A stretch of DNA of 64,000 nucleotides from SCN-69-37 sp044507065 (GTDB taxonomy: Bacteria; Acidobacteriota; Vicinamibacteria; Vicinamibacterales; SCN-69-37), in NCBI GenBank assembly GCA_044507065.1, contig JBIQJY010000007.1, positions 1 through 64,000 on the forward strand, given 5' to 3'. Under the pieces are notes generated by a model. The model saw only the letters and a program-made list of their open reading frames with translations, ran no database searches and had not been told where the DNA came from. The translations under genes and the position numbers were made by a program. This document shows, piece by piece, positions 39,168 to 48,357 of the stretch (position 1 is the first letter of the stretch; every line of letters begins with the position of its first letter).

Positions 39168-40027
39168 TGGCGGCACCCGAAACGGTCTCGATCGTGATCC
39201 CCGCGATGAACGAGGCCGGCGCCATTGCCGACGTCGTGGCCGACCTGGCGGCCATCGCGCCCTGGCACGAGATCATCGTCGTCGACGACGGGTCGACCGA
39301 TGAGACCGCCGAACGCGCGGCGGCCGCCGGCGCGCGCGTCCTCCAGCACCCCTACAACAAGGGCAACGGCGCGGCGGTCAAGACCGGCATCCGCGCGGCC
39401 AGCGGCGAGTTCGTGATGATTGTCGACGGCGACGGCCAGCACCAGCCGGCCGATGCGCTGCGGCTCATCGAACCGCTGGGGCCCTATGACCTCGTTGTCG
39501 GCGCGCGGTCGATCACCACGCATGCCGGCCTCGTACGACGGCTGGGGAACTCGGCGCTCAACCGCCTCGCGTCGTACCTGACCGACCATCGCATCCCCGA
39601 TCTGACGTCGGGACTGCGCGCAGCGCGGACCAGCCACCTGCTCGAATTCCTCTATCTGCTCCCGAACGGCTTCTCGACGCCGACCACGACGACGCTGTGT
39701 TTCCTGCGGGCCGGCTACAGCGTGGCATTCGTGCCCATCGAAGCGAAGGCGCGCGTGGGGACGTCGAAGATCCGGCTTTCGAGCGACGGGCCGAAGTTCC
39801 TCATGATCATGTTGCGGGTGATGACGATCTTCAGCCCGCTCCGGGTGTTCCTCCCCATTGCGGCCGCGTCGTTCAGCCTCGGGTTCTTCTACGCCGTCTG
39901 GACGATTGCCACGCAGCGCCACGTCGCGAACTCGTCGGTCCTGCTGATCGTGCTGTCGGTCATCCTCGTGGCCGTCGGCCTGGTCTCCGAGCAGGTGTCG
40001 GCGCTGCGGGCCGATGGACGGCGGTAG
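39167..40027 (+). CDS. GT2 glycosyltransferase, polyprenyl-phosphate-sugar synthase-like
   Basis: 286 residues. GT-A motifs: IVIPAMNEAGAIADVVADL, IIVVDDGSTDETAERAAAAG, HPYNKGNGAAVKTGI, MIVDGDGQHQPADAL and the SKIRLSSDG basic loop. Two membrane helices lie at the C-terminus (LRVFLPIAAASFSLGFFYA; LLIVLSVILVAVGLVSEQ). It is overlapped at both ends: TGATG with the preceding gene and 14 bases with the following GT-C gene. It is distinct from the preceding gene, so two different activated lipids may be made. Confidence 0.85.
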   Translation: MAAPETVSIVIPAMNEAGAIADVVADLAAIAPWHEIIVVDDGSTDETAERAAAAGARVLQHPYNKGNGAAVKTGIRAASGEFVMIVDGDGQHQPADALRLIEPLGPYDLVVGARSITTHAGLVRRLGNSALNRLASYLTDHRIPDLTSGLRAARTSHLLEFLYLLPNGFSTPTTTTLCFLRAGYSVAFVPIEAKARVGTSKIRLSSDGPKFLMIMLRVMTIFSPLRVFLPIAAASFSLGFFYAVWTIATQRHVANSSVLLIVLSVILVAVGLVSEQVSALRADGRR

Positions 40028-41285
40028 CCGCGCGGCCGGCCGGCGCTTCCGGCCGGTGCGGTGGATGTTCATCGCGGCCGCCATCGGCGTGATCGCCCGG
40101 CTCGCTTTCGCTCTCGGCTACTGGACCGGACAGCCCCTGACGCGCGACGAACAGGAGTATCTGTCGCTCGCGCGCAGCCTCGCTCACGGCAACGGCTTCG
40201 TCTACGACGAGGCCCTCGAGTCGGCTGGCGTCGATACATTCGGCAGGGCGCCGGGCTATCCCGCATTCCTCGCGCTCGTGGGTGGAGGTCGAACCATCGC
40301 GGCCGGCGTGCCGGTGCCGGTTGCGATCGCCCAGTCAATCGTCGGCGCCATTGGCGTGCTGCTGGCTGGCGCCATCGCGTGGCGACTGGCCGGCGCACCA
40401 GCAGCCGTCGCCGCCGCGGCCGTCGCCGCTGTCTATCCGCCGCTCGTCTGGATTGCGGGCTACGCGCTGAGCGAAGCGATCGCGTGGCCGATCGGCCTCG
40501 CGGCGGCGTGGACGTTCGACCGCACGACGGCGGACGGGCGCCATGGTCCGGCCATTGCCGCGCTCTGCGGCGCGATCACCGGCGTTGGCGTGCTGACGCG
40601 GCCGGCGCTGCTGCTGCTCCTGCCACTCTTTGCCATCGTCCTGGTGCGCCGCCGGCACACGACGCGGCTGCTGGCTCTGGCGCTTGGCGCGGCCGTCATC
40701 GTGGGTCCCTGGATCGCGCGCAACCACGTCGTGCACGGCCGGCTGATTGCCGTGTCGGCCACCGGCGGCGTGAACTTCTGGGTCGGCAATCACCCGCTGG
40801 CCGTCGGCGACGGCGACATGGCCGCCAACCCCGCCATCAAGCTCGACAACGCGCGGCTCCGTTCGGAATACCCCGGACTGAGCGAAGAAGCCATGGAACC
40901 GATCTATTACCGTGAGGCCTGGAGTTGGATTCGCGCGAATCCGATCGCATGGGCAGCGCTCGAGCTGCGCAAGATCTACCATCTGATCGTGCCCGTTGGT
41001 CCGTCGTACACGCTCCACTCCACGCGATACCAGGTGGCATCGGTCGTGTCGTATCTCGCCGTGCTGACACTGGCGGTGCTTTCGCTGCGCGTCGTTCGGC
41101 CGCACCTGGACCGAGCCACCGGCTTGTGGCTGCTCGCCGGCTCCGCGGCCATTTCCGCGCTCATCTTCTTTCCGCAGGAACGATTCCGGATCCCGGCGAT
41201 CGACCCGGCGCTGGTCGTGCTGGCCGGCGTCGCGCTGGCCAGACGACCGTGGGCAGCGGCGGCACGGCCGGAGCCGGGCGCATGA
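40014..41285 (+). CDS. PMT/ArnT-like GT-C membrane glycosyltransferase
   Basis: 423 residues with about ten hydrophobic segments. After the first helix the first periplasmic loop has TRDEQEYLSLARSLAHG, the acidic motif of ArnT/PMT-type enzymes that accept polyprenyl-phosphate sugars. FGRAPGYPAFLAL and VGPWIARNHVVHGRLI are also typical of this group. The C-terminal part near FFPQERFRIPAIDP resembles other bacterial members. It starts inside the end of the preceding GT2 gene, consistent with a donor-synthase/transferase pair. Acceptor unknown. Confidence 0.78.
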   Translation: MDGGSRAAGRRFRPVRWMFIAAAIGVIARLAFALGYWTGQPLTRDEQEYLSLARSLAHGNGFVYDEALESAGVDTFGRAPGYPAFLALVGGGRTIAAGVPVPVAIAQSIVGAIGVLLAGAIAWRLAGAPAAVAAAAVAAVYPPLVWIAGYALSEAIAWPIGLAAAWTFDRTTADGRHGPAIAALCGAITGVGVLTRPALLLLLPLFAIVLVRRRHTTRLLALALGAAVIVGPWIARNHVVHGRLIAVSATGGVNFWVGNHPLAVGDGDMAANPAIKLDNARLRSEYPGLSEEAMEPIYYREAWSWIRANPIAWAALELRKIYHLIVPVGPSYTLHSTRYQVASVVSYLAVLTLAVLSLRVVRPHLDRATGLWLLAGSAAISALIFFPQERFRIPAIDPALVVLAGVALARRPWAAAARPEPGA

Positions 41286-42511
41286 GACGCCACGTGGTCG
41301 TCATGGTGGCCTCGTCGTACCCCCGGTTCCCCGGCGACGGCGTGGGCAGTTTCATGGAACCGATCGCGACGTCGATGGCGGCGCGCGGGCACGAGGTGCA
41401 CATGGTCGTGCCGTGGCACCCAGCCGTCACGCGCGGCAAGATGGAGCGCGGCGTGCACTTCCACTTCTTCAAATACGCTCCGGTGCCCGCGCTGAACGTC
41501 TTCGGCTATGCGCAGGGCCTGCGGGCGGACACCGTTGTGAAGGGCGCCGCCTGGGTGGCGACGCCAGCGGCGCTCGCCGCCGGGTGGTTCAAGGCCATGC
41601 GCGTGGCGCAGAAGCGTCGCGCCACCGTGATGCACGCGCATTGGGTCATTCCTGGCGGCCTCATCGCGGCGCTCGCGGCCGGCGGCCGGCGGCTCGTGGT
41701 CAGCCTGCACGGATCGGACGTCTTCGTGGCGGAACGACACCCGGCCATCGGGCGCGTGGCGCGGCATGTCTTCGGTCGCGCATCGCGGGTGACCGCCTGC
41801 AGCGACGACCTGCACCGGCGCGCGCTGGCCCTCGGCGCCAGGCCGGACGACACCGAGACGGTGCCGTACGGCGTCGATACAACGCGATTCGCGCCCTCGG
41901 CCGACGCGCGCGGCGCGATACGCCAGTCACTTGGCATCGGCGGGCGCCCTTTCGTGTTCACGGCCGGCCGGCTCGTCCGCAAGAAGGGCTTTGACGTCCT
42001 GATCGACGCTGCCGCACGGCTGCGGCACGAGCGCCCCGATCTCGTCGTGGCAATCGCCGGCGAAGGCGACCTCGCGGCCGAACTGCGGACGCAGGCCCAC
42101 GGCGCGGGCGACGTGCGGCTGCTCGGCAACCGCTCCCAGGACGAGATCGCAAGACTCTGCGCGGCAGCCGACATCGTCGCGGTCCCGTCGGTGCACGACG
42201 AGGCCGGCAACGTCGATGGACTGCCGAATTTCGCGCTCGAGGCGCTTGCCTCGGCGACGCCCGTCGTGGCCAGTCGCGTCGGGGGGCTGCCACAGGCCAT
42301 CGAGCCCGAGGTGACGGGACTGCTGGTCGCCGAACGCGACGCGGCAGCGCTTGCCGCGGCCATCAACCGGCTGTTGGCCGACCCGCCGCTCTCGGCCGCC
42401 GTTGGCAGCGCGGCACGCCGTGCCGTGATGCGGGACTTCGGCTGGGACCGCGTGGCCGAACGCTTCGAACAGACCTATGGCCCGGTCCCGGGCGACCCCA
42501 CCTTGTCCTAG
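41282..42511 (+). CDS. GT4-family glycosyltransferase
   Basis: 409 residues, ATG 41282 overlapping the previous TGA (ATGA). N-terminal acceptor domain: VASSYPRFPGDGVGSFMEP, MHAHWVIPGGLIAALAAG and SLHGSDVFVAERHP. Donor domain: VPYGVDTTRFAPS, VFTAGRLVRKKGFDVLI, VAIAGEGDLAAELR, and the E-x7-E stretch VDGLPNFALEALASATPVV with AGNVDGLPNF before it. This is the pattern of WcaL/PimB-like GT4 enzymes of exopolysaccharide clusters. Sugar unknown. Confidence 0.88.
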   Translation: MRRHVVVMVASSYPRFPGDGVGSFMEPIATSMAARGHEVHMVVPWHPAVTRGKMERGVHFHFFKYAPVPALNVFGYAQGLRADTVVKGAAWVATPAALAAGWFKAMRVAQKRRATVMHAHWVIPGGLIAALAAGGRRLVVSLHGSDVFVAERHPAIGRVARHVFGRASRVTACSDDLHRRALALGARPDDTETVPYGVDTTRFAPSADARGAIRQSLGIGGRPFVFTAGRLVRKKGFDVLIDAAARLRHERPDLVVAIAGEGDLAAELRTQAHGAGDVRLLGNRSQDEIARLCAAADIVAVPSVHDEAGNVDGLPNFALEALASATPVVASRVGGLPQAIEPEVTGLLVAERDAAALAAAINRLLADPPLSAAVGSAARRAVMRDFGWDRVAERFEQTYGPVPGDPTLS

Positions 42512-42544
42512 GGTAGGCGGCATGCTACGTTCACGGTCCGCGAC

Positions 42545-43321
42545 ATGAACACCGACGTCACCGCAGCCCCTGTCGGACTCACGATCTTCTTTCCTGCCTA
42601 CAACGACAGTGGAACGATCGCGAGCCTCGTCATTGCCGCGCACCGGACCGCCCAGTCGCTGACGCCGGACTTCGAGATTCTCATCGTGAATGACGGCAGC
42701 GCCGACAGCACGGCGGCCGTAGCCGACGAGCTCGCCCGGACCTACCCCGAGGTGCGCGCCATCCACCACCCGGTGAACCGTGGCTACGGCGGCGCGCTGC
42801 GGACCGGATTCGCCTCGGCGTCGAAGGAGCTGATTTTCTACACGGACGGCGACGGCCAGTACGACCCGACGGAGCTCGCGGCTTTGTGGCCGCACATGAC
42901 CGACGAGGTCGACCTGGTCAACGGCTACAAGATCAGCCGTTCCGATCCGTGGCACCGCATCGTGATCGGGCGGATCTACCATCACACCGTGAAGCTGCTC
43001 TTCAGCCTGCGTGTACGCGACGTCGACTGCGATTTCAGGCTGATGCGGCGCTCGATCTTCGATCGCGTCACATTGCACCACGACAGCGGGGTCATCTGCC
43101 TGGAAATGATGAAGAAGGTGCAGGACGCGGGCTTCCGCATCACCGAGGTGCCCGTCCATCATTTCCACCGGGCGTTCGGCCGATCGCAGTTCTTCAACTT
43201 TCCCCGGCTGTTCCGGACCGCGATCGACGTCGCGAAGCTCTGGGCCACGCTCGTCCTGCGCGGCCGGCAACCCCGCAGCGTGGCGGCCGATCGCCCCGCG
43301 CTTCGACGCAACCAACCCTGA
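42545..43321 (+). CDS. GT2 glycosyltransferase (DPM1-like, soluble)
   Basis: 258 residues, a GT-A domain without C-terminal membrane helices. Motifs: FFPAYNDSGTIASLVIAA, ILIVNDGSADSTAAVADEL, HPVNRGYGGALRTGF, IFYTDGDGQYDPTEL and VDCDFRLMRRSIFD. Closest in style to dolichol-/polyprenyl-phosphate mannose synthases. It begins 33 bases after the GT4 stop; a small spacer of the same size follows before the aminotransferase gene. Confidence 0.86.
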   Translation: MNTDVTAAPVGLTIFFPAYNDSGTIASLVIAAHRTAQSLTPDFEILIVNDGSADSTAAVADELARTYPEVRAIHHPVNRGYGGALRTGFASASKELIFYTDGDGQYDPTELAALWPHMTDEVDLVNGYKISRSDPWHRIVIGRIYHHTVKLLFSLRVRDVDCDFRLMRRSIFDRVTLHHDSGVICLEMMKKVQDAGFRITEVPVHHFHRAFGRSQFFNFPRLFRTAIDVAKLWATLVLRGRQPRSVAADRPALRRNQP

Positions 43322-43355
43322 CGACGGTGCCGCTGGGGCGGCTGACTTTTCTGAA

Positions 43356-44471
43356 ATGACGCTACGCATTCCTTTCATGTCGCTCACACCGGGCGAGGAC
43401 GATGCCATCGTGCGCGAGGGCATCGACCGCGTGATCACGCGCGGCTGGTTCATCCTGGGCCCGGAGCTCGAGGCCTTCGAGGCCGAATTCGCCACCGCCG
43501 CCGGCGCGCAACACGCGGTGGGCGTCGGCACGGGCACCGACGCCATCGCCCTGACGCTGCGCGCCCTTGGCATCGGTCCCGGCGACGAGGTGATCACCAC
43601 GCCGCTCTCGGCGGCCTACAGTGCACTCGCGATCATGATGGCCGGCGCGACGCCCGTGTTCGCCGACATCGACCCCGGTCGGCTCACCATTGATCCCGAT
43701 GCGGTCGAAGCCGTCATCACGCGCCGCACCGCGGCCATTCTCCCGGTGCACCTCTACGGGCAGCCCGCCGACATCGTGCGCCTGTCCAGCGTGGCCACGC
43801 GGCACGGCCTCACAATCATCGAGGACGCGTGCCAGGCGCACCTGGCCACGTGCGAGGGGCGGCCGGTCGGCAGCTTCGGCGCTGCCGCGGCGTTCAGTTT
43901 CTATCCGACGAAGAATCTCGGCGCGTTGGGCGATGCGGGCGCCGTCACCACGAACGATCCCGCCCTGGCCGCGAAGCTGAAGCGCATTCGCAACGGCGGC
44001 CAGACGGACCGGTACCATCACATCGATCCGGGGTGGAACAGTCGCCTCGACGAGATCCAGGCCGCCGTGCTGCGCGCCCGACTGACACGCCTGCCATCGT
44101 GGACAGAACGACGCCGTGCGCTCGCCGCGCGCTACCGCGCGGGGCTGGCCGGCAGTGCCGTCTCCGTGCCGCCCGAGTTCGACGCCGGCCACGTCTATCA
44201 CCTGTTTCCGGTGCTGACGCCCGATCGCAGCTCACTGATGGCTCACCTCCAGGCCGCCGGGATCGGCGCGATCATCCACTACCCGGTGCCCATCCCGCGG
44301 CAGCCCGCACTGGACGGCGTACCGCGCCCCGCACCGCATCCGGTGACCGATCGTGTGTGCAGCGAAGTCTGCTCGCTGCCGCTGCACCCGCACCTGGCGG
44401 ATACTCATGTCGACGAGGTGGTCGCCGCGGTGCAGTCCTGGCGCCCGGGCCGGGCCACGTCGCCATCCTGA
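43356..44471 (+). CDS. DegT/DnrJ/EryC1 PLP-dependent sugar aminotransferase
   Basis: Predicted to transaminate a nucleotide-linked keto-sugar, giving an amino sugar for the glycan. 371 residues. Cofactor-site motifs: GVGTGTDAIALTLRALG, IIEDACQAHLA (Asp157 pairs with the pyridine nitrogen) and the Schiff-base lysine in FSFYPTKNLGALGDAG (Lys186). NGGQTDRYHHIDPGWNSRLDE is described in parts: it holds the GxNxR-like GWNSRLDEIQAA. ATG 43356 follows a 34-base gap; the stop overlaps the next ATG (TGATG). Confidence 0.9.
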   Translation: MTLRIPFMSLTPGEDDAIVREGIDRVITRGWFILGPELEAFEAEFATAAGAQHAVGVGTGTDAIALTLRALGIGPGDEVITTPLSAAYSALAIMMAGATPVFADIDPGRLTIDPDAVEAVITRRTAAILPVHLYGQPADIVRLSSVATRHGLTIIEDACQAHLATCEGRPVGSFGAAAAFSFYPTKNLGALGDAGAVTTNDPALAAKLKRIRNGGQTDRYHHIDPGWNSRLDEIQAAVLRARLTRLPSWTERRRALAARYRAGLAGSAVSVPPEFDAGHVYHLFPVLTPDRSSLMAHLQAAGIGAIIHYPVPIPRQPALDGVPRPAPHPVTDRVCSEVCSLPLHPHLADTHVDEVVAAVQSWRPGRATSPS

Positions 44472-47014
44472 TGCTCTGGCTGATCGTCGAACTCCTGCTC
44501 GTCGGCTATGTGCCTGGCGCACTGCTGCTGCGTTTGCCGGGCCGTACGCGGACCTACCGCGCCACACTCCCCGCCGACGAACGGGTGTTCTGGTCCATCC
44601 TCTTCAGCGTCGTCTGGTCCACGACGATTGCCTTTGGGCTGGCGCTAGCCAATACCTACACGTTCAATCGGCTGCTGACCATCACGGCCGTTGCCTCCGG
44701 GCTGCTCGTCGTCGCGCTGCGCCAGCATCTGCGTTTCCCTGCGGCTCCCGCGCGACTGTCATGGGCCGCCGTCGTCCCGGCCGCTATCGCAGTAGCGGCG
44801 ATCTGGCTGTATACGCCACCCTTCGAGTACGTGATTGGCGGCCGCGATCCGGGCACCTACCTCAATGAGGGGATCCAGATCGCCCAACGCGGCAGCGTGG
44901 TCATCCGCGACGAGACCATTGCGACCGTGCCGCCGCCGCTGCGCGACCTGTTCTTTCCGTCGCACGGCATGGACACGTATTACGGCCTGCGCTTCATGGG
45001 GTTCTTCATCCAGGATCCGGAAGCCGGCGCTGTCGTGGGTCAGTGGCCGCATTTCTATCCTGCATCGATGGCGATCGGCTACGGCCTCAACGGCCTGACC
45101 GGTGCGCGCCAGGCGATCGGCGTGTGGGCCGTGCTGGGGCTCCTGGCGGTGTACTTCACGGGCGTGCGGCTGTTCGGGCGCCTCGCGGCGGGCACCGCGG
45201 CGGCGCTGCTCGCCATCAACGTTGTGATGGTCTGGTTCGGGCGGTACCCGAACAGCGAACTGCCCATGCAGGCGATGCTGTTCGGCGCGCTGCTTGCCGC
45301 CGGGCGGGCGCGGACGGGCGGCGGCATCTTCTTTGCCGTGACGTCAGGCGCGCTGCTCGGCCTCGCGTTGTTCGTCCGCTACGAAGTGCTGCTCGCAATC
45401 GTCGCCTTTGCGGGGGCGTCGGTGCTCGCGCCGGTCTCGCGCCTCCGCCTCGGCCCGGCATTCGCCGTTGCCCTGGTTGTCACCGGAGGCCTGGCCGGGT
45501 GGTACCTGGTCGACCTGATGCGCGCCTACGTGGCTTATCCCATCGGGTTCGTCGACAACCGCGGCGGCTGGGTGGTGGTCGTCGGCGGCCTGGTGGCAGC
45601 CGTGGCGGTCAACCGCCTGCTGCGCCACGAGTCGATGGCCGCGGCGGTTCGCCGCTGGCTGCCAATCGCCATCGCTTCTGCGGTGGTGGTGCTCGCCGTC
45701 TACGCGTATTTCTTCCGTGAGCCGGGCGGACGCACGGCCCTCGGCGATGCGATGGCCCTCCGATCGTTCGGCTGGTATGTGACGCCGTGGGTCCTGGCGC
45801 TGGCTGTCGGCGGCGCCGCGTTCTTCATCGCGAGGGATCTCTGGCGCGACCCCACGTTCTTCCTCACGTTCGTCACTTTCAGCACGTTCTTCTTCTACAA
45901 GACGCGCATCGTGCCCGAGCACTTCTGGACCAGCCGTCGGTTCCTGGGGATCGCGCTTCCGGGCGCATTACTGCTCGCCACGGCGCTCGTTCGCGAGGTG
46001 TTCGCGCCGGACCGTCTGGAACGCCTGGTGTCCCGATCCCGCGCGACGCCGGGCGATGCACCACCAGCGCCCCGCCGGCTCGCGCAGGTCGCGGGCGTCG
46101 TACTCGTCCTGGCCGCGCTCGCCCCGACAGCGCTGGCCTTTCACCGGCAGGCGGCGCCGGTACGCCGCCATGTCGAGTACGCCGGCCTGATCCCGCACCT
46201 CGAGCAGCTCGCCGGCCGCATCGGCGATCGCGATCTCCTCATCATCGAGGGTCGCAATGCAGGTACCGACCTGCACGTGCTGGCGATGCCACTCGCCTAC
46301 ATCTACGCACGCCACGTGCTCGTGCTCGAATCGCCGGTACCCGACAAACGAATGTTCGAGCAGTTCATCGCGTGGGCGGCGAATCACTATGAACGCGTGC
46401 TCTTTCTCGGCGGCGGCGGCACCGATCTGCTGAGTCGGTCGGTCACGGCCGATCCGCTCGCGGCGGATCGATTTCAGGTGCCCGAGTACGAGGCGCCGAT
46501 CAACCAGTACCCCACGTCGGCACGCGCGAAGGAGTTCGAGTACGGCCTCTACGCGCTTGCCGCCGGAGCCCGGGTCGAGCCCGGGCCGATCGATCTGCAG
46601 ATCGGTGGCCTCGACGACCTCAACGTAGTGCGATTCCACGCGCGCGAACGCGCGGATGGCGGCAACCTCGTATATCGATGGAGCGGCGCGCAGTCGTTCA
46701 TCGTCGTGCCGGGACTGGACGCCGCCACGCGTGAGCTGACGATCTGGATGAGCGCCGGCGGGCGCCCGTCGTCGGAGCCGCCGGCCGAGGTCGAGGTATC
46801 CATCGACGACGAGATTCTGGGCCGCGTCATTGTCGGCGATGCGTTCGAGCCATTCACGTTCACGCTCGAGGCGACGCTCGTCGAACGTCTCGTGGCCTCG
46901 GGCGATCCGGCCTGGGTGCGCCTGCGCGTCCAGACATGGAGCCCTGCCGCCGCGCTCGGCGTGAACGATACGCGCGACCTGGGCGTGATGGTGACCCGGG
47001 TGCAGACGCGATGA
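44471..47014 (+). CDS. Large polytopic membrane protein, GT39/PMT-like with C-terminal soluble domain
   Basis: 847 residues. At least ten membrane segments span about 1-560; a soluble tail of about 280 residues follows. The first large external loop has IGGRDPGTYLNEGIQIAQRG and GFFIQDPEAGAVVGQWPHFY, and then WFGRYPNSELPMQAML, comparable to GT-C enzymes using lipid-linked sugars. The tail includes LLIIEGRNAGTDLHVLAMPL and a beta-rich end that may bind carbohydrate. The start ATG 44471 is used because it overlaps the aminotransferase stop; the longer open frame is a shadow. Enzymatic role inferred, not proven. Confidence 0.72.
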   Translation: MLWLIVELLLVGYVPGALLLRLPGRTRTYRATLPADERVFWSILFSVVWSTTIAFGLALANTYTFNRLLTITAVASGLLVVALRQHLRFPAAPARLSWAAVVPAAIAVAAIWLYTPPFEYVIGGRDPGTYLNEGIQIAQRGSVVIRDETIATVPPPLRDLFFPSHGMDTYYGLRFMGFFIQDPEAGAVVGQWPHFYPASMAIGYGLNGLTGARQAIGVWAVLGLLAVYFTGVRLFGRLAAGTAAALLAINVVMVWFGRYPNSELPMQAMLFGALLAAGRARTGGGIFFAVTSGALLGLALFVRYEVLLAIVAFAGASVLAPVSRLRLGPAFAVALVVTGGLAGWYLVDLMRAYVAYPIGFVDNRGGWVVVVGGLVAAVAVNRLLRHESMAAAVRRWLPIAIASAVVVLAVYAYFFREPGGRTALGDAMALRSFGWYVTPWVLALAVGGAAFFIARDLWRDPTFFLTFVTFSTFFFYKTRIVPEHFWTSRRFLGIALPGALLLATALVREVFAPDRLERLVSRSRATPGDAPPAPRRLAQVAGVVLVLAALAPTALAFHRQAAPVRRHVEYAGLIPHLEQLAGRIGDRDLLIIEGRNAGTDLHVLAMPLAYIYARHVLVLESPVPDKRMFEQFIAWAANHYERVLFLGGGGTDLLSRSVTADPLAADRFQVPEYEAPINQYPTSARAKEFEYGLYALAAGARVEPGPIDLQIGGLDDLNVVRFHARERADGGNLVYRWSGAQSFIVVPGLDAATRELTIWMSAGGRPSSEPPAEVEVSIDDEILGRVIVGDAFEPFTFTLEATLVERLVASGDPAWVRLRVQTWSPAAALGVNDTRDLGVMVTRVQTR

Positions 47015-48339
47015 CGGCCCGCCCGCAGGCGGTCATCTTCATCGCGGGCGGCGTGCTGCTGGCTGCCTACGTCCTCGCCATGGCCGTCATGCCCAAACCG
47101 GACGGTCGCGTGGTGTTCGGCGACGCCACGCACCACTTCGTCCAGTTGCGATCGCTCGTCTACGATGGCGACCTCGACTTCAGCAACGAGTACGTCCGCC
47201 TCTACGGCCTGAACGACGTGACCGAGGGCCCGTGGTGGCTGCACACGGAACTGACGGCCACCGGGCACGTGCGCAACTACATGCCGCTCGGCCCCGCCCT
47301 GCTCTGGGCGCCGCTCTACGTGGTCTTCACGCTGCTGCAGATCGCGGTGAACTGGATGGGTCTGGGAGCCTGGCCCGATGGCTTCACGTGGCTCCAGCAA
47401 ATGGCGCCGGGCGTGACGGGCGTCATCGCCGCCACACTTGCCGCGTGGCTCGCCTGGCGGACCGCACGCAACCAGACCGACGACAGATCGGCGCTCGTCG
47501 CGGTACTGGGCGCATGGCTGGGCTCGCACGCCGTCTACTACTCGCTCGTCTCGCCGTCCTACTCACACGCCGCATCCATGTTGACGGCGTCCCTCTTCTT
47601 CGGCCACTGGATGGCGACGCGCGATCGCCCCTCGCCCGCCCGATTTGCCGTCTGGGGCGCCCTCGCCGGCCTGTGCGCGCTCATGCGCTGGCAGGAAGCG
47701 ACGTTCATCGTTGTGCCGCTCGTCGAGGCGCTGCGATGGCGCGTGCCCGTCGTGCGGCGCGCCGCAGCGGCGGCCGCGGCGGTGGCGGCGATGACGCTGG
47801 TGTTCTCGCCGCAGATGGCCGTGTGGGCCGTGCTCTACGGCGAGCCGTTCACCGTACCGCAGGGGCCGACCTTCATGCAGTGGGCGCAGCCGCACCTCTG
47901 GGACGTGCTGTTCTCGGACAACCACGGCCTCTTCACGTGGGCGCCGCTGCTGGTGCTGTCGACCATCGGTCTCGTGTCTATCCTGCGGAGTCGGCGGGAG
48001 TGGCGGGTGCCGGTGGCCGCCGTGCTTCTCATCGCGTGGTACGTCAATGCCGCGGTCGCCGACTGGTGGGCAGGCGAGGCCTTCGGCGCGCGCCGCTTCC
48101 TGTCACTCTTCCCGCTTCTGGTGCTGGGGCTGGCGTACTGGCTGGCATCCACCCCGGCGCGCTGGCGTGCGCGAGTCACGGCCGTCGGGGTACTGTTCGC
48201 ACTCAACTGGCTGCTGCTGCTCCAGTATCAGGTGTTCATGAAGGGGCTCGATCACCTGGCGTCGTACCCGGCAGGCGCCGCGCTGTGGGTCGATCGCTTC
48301 ATCGTGCCGTTCCGGCTGATCGGGTGGCTCCTCGGCTGA
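47011..48339 (+). CDS. Polytopic membrane protein, GT-C-like
   Basis: 442 residues, about ten membrane helices. ATG 47011 overlaps the previous TGA (ATGA). The first external loop contains VVFGDATHHFVQLRSLVYDG and NYMPLGPALLWAPLY; later stretches include HAVYYSLVSPSYSHAASML and ADWWAGEAFGARRFLSL. Such a layout, with a conserved acidic residue in loop 1 and a histidine- and aromatic-rich second loop, is seen in uncharacterised bacterial mannosyltransferase-like proteins. Its stop is 18 bases from the convergent next gene. Confidence 0.65.
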   Translation: MTARPQAVIFIAGGVLLAAYVLAMAVMPKPDGRVVFGDATHHFVQLRSLVYDGDLDFSNEYVRLYGLNDVTEGPWWLHTELTATGHVRNYMPLGPALLWAPLYVVFTLLQIAVNWMGLGAWPDGFTWLQQMAPGVTGVIAATLAAWLAWRTARNQTDDRSALVAVLGAWLGSHAVYYSLVSPSYSHAASMLTASLFFGHWMATRDRPSPARFAVWGALAGLCALMRWQEATFIVVPLVEALRWRVPVVRRAAAAAAAVAAMTLVFSPQMAVWAVLYGEPFTVPQGPTFMQWAQPHLWDVLFSDNHGLFTWAPLLVLSTIGLVSILRSRREWRVPVAAVLLIAWYVNAAVADWWAGEAFGARRFLSLFPLLVLGLAYWLASTPARWRARVTAVGVLFALNWLLLLQYQVFMKGLDHLASYPAGAALWVDRFIVPFRLIGWLLG

Positions 48340-48357
48340 GGCGAAGCACCCTCTTCA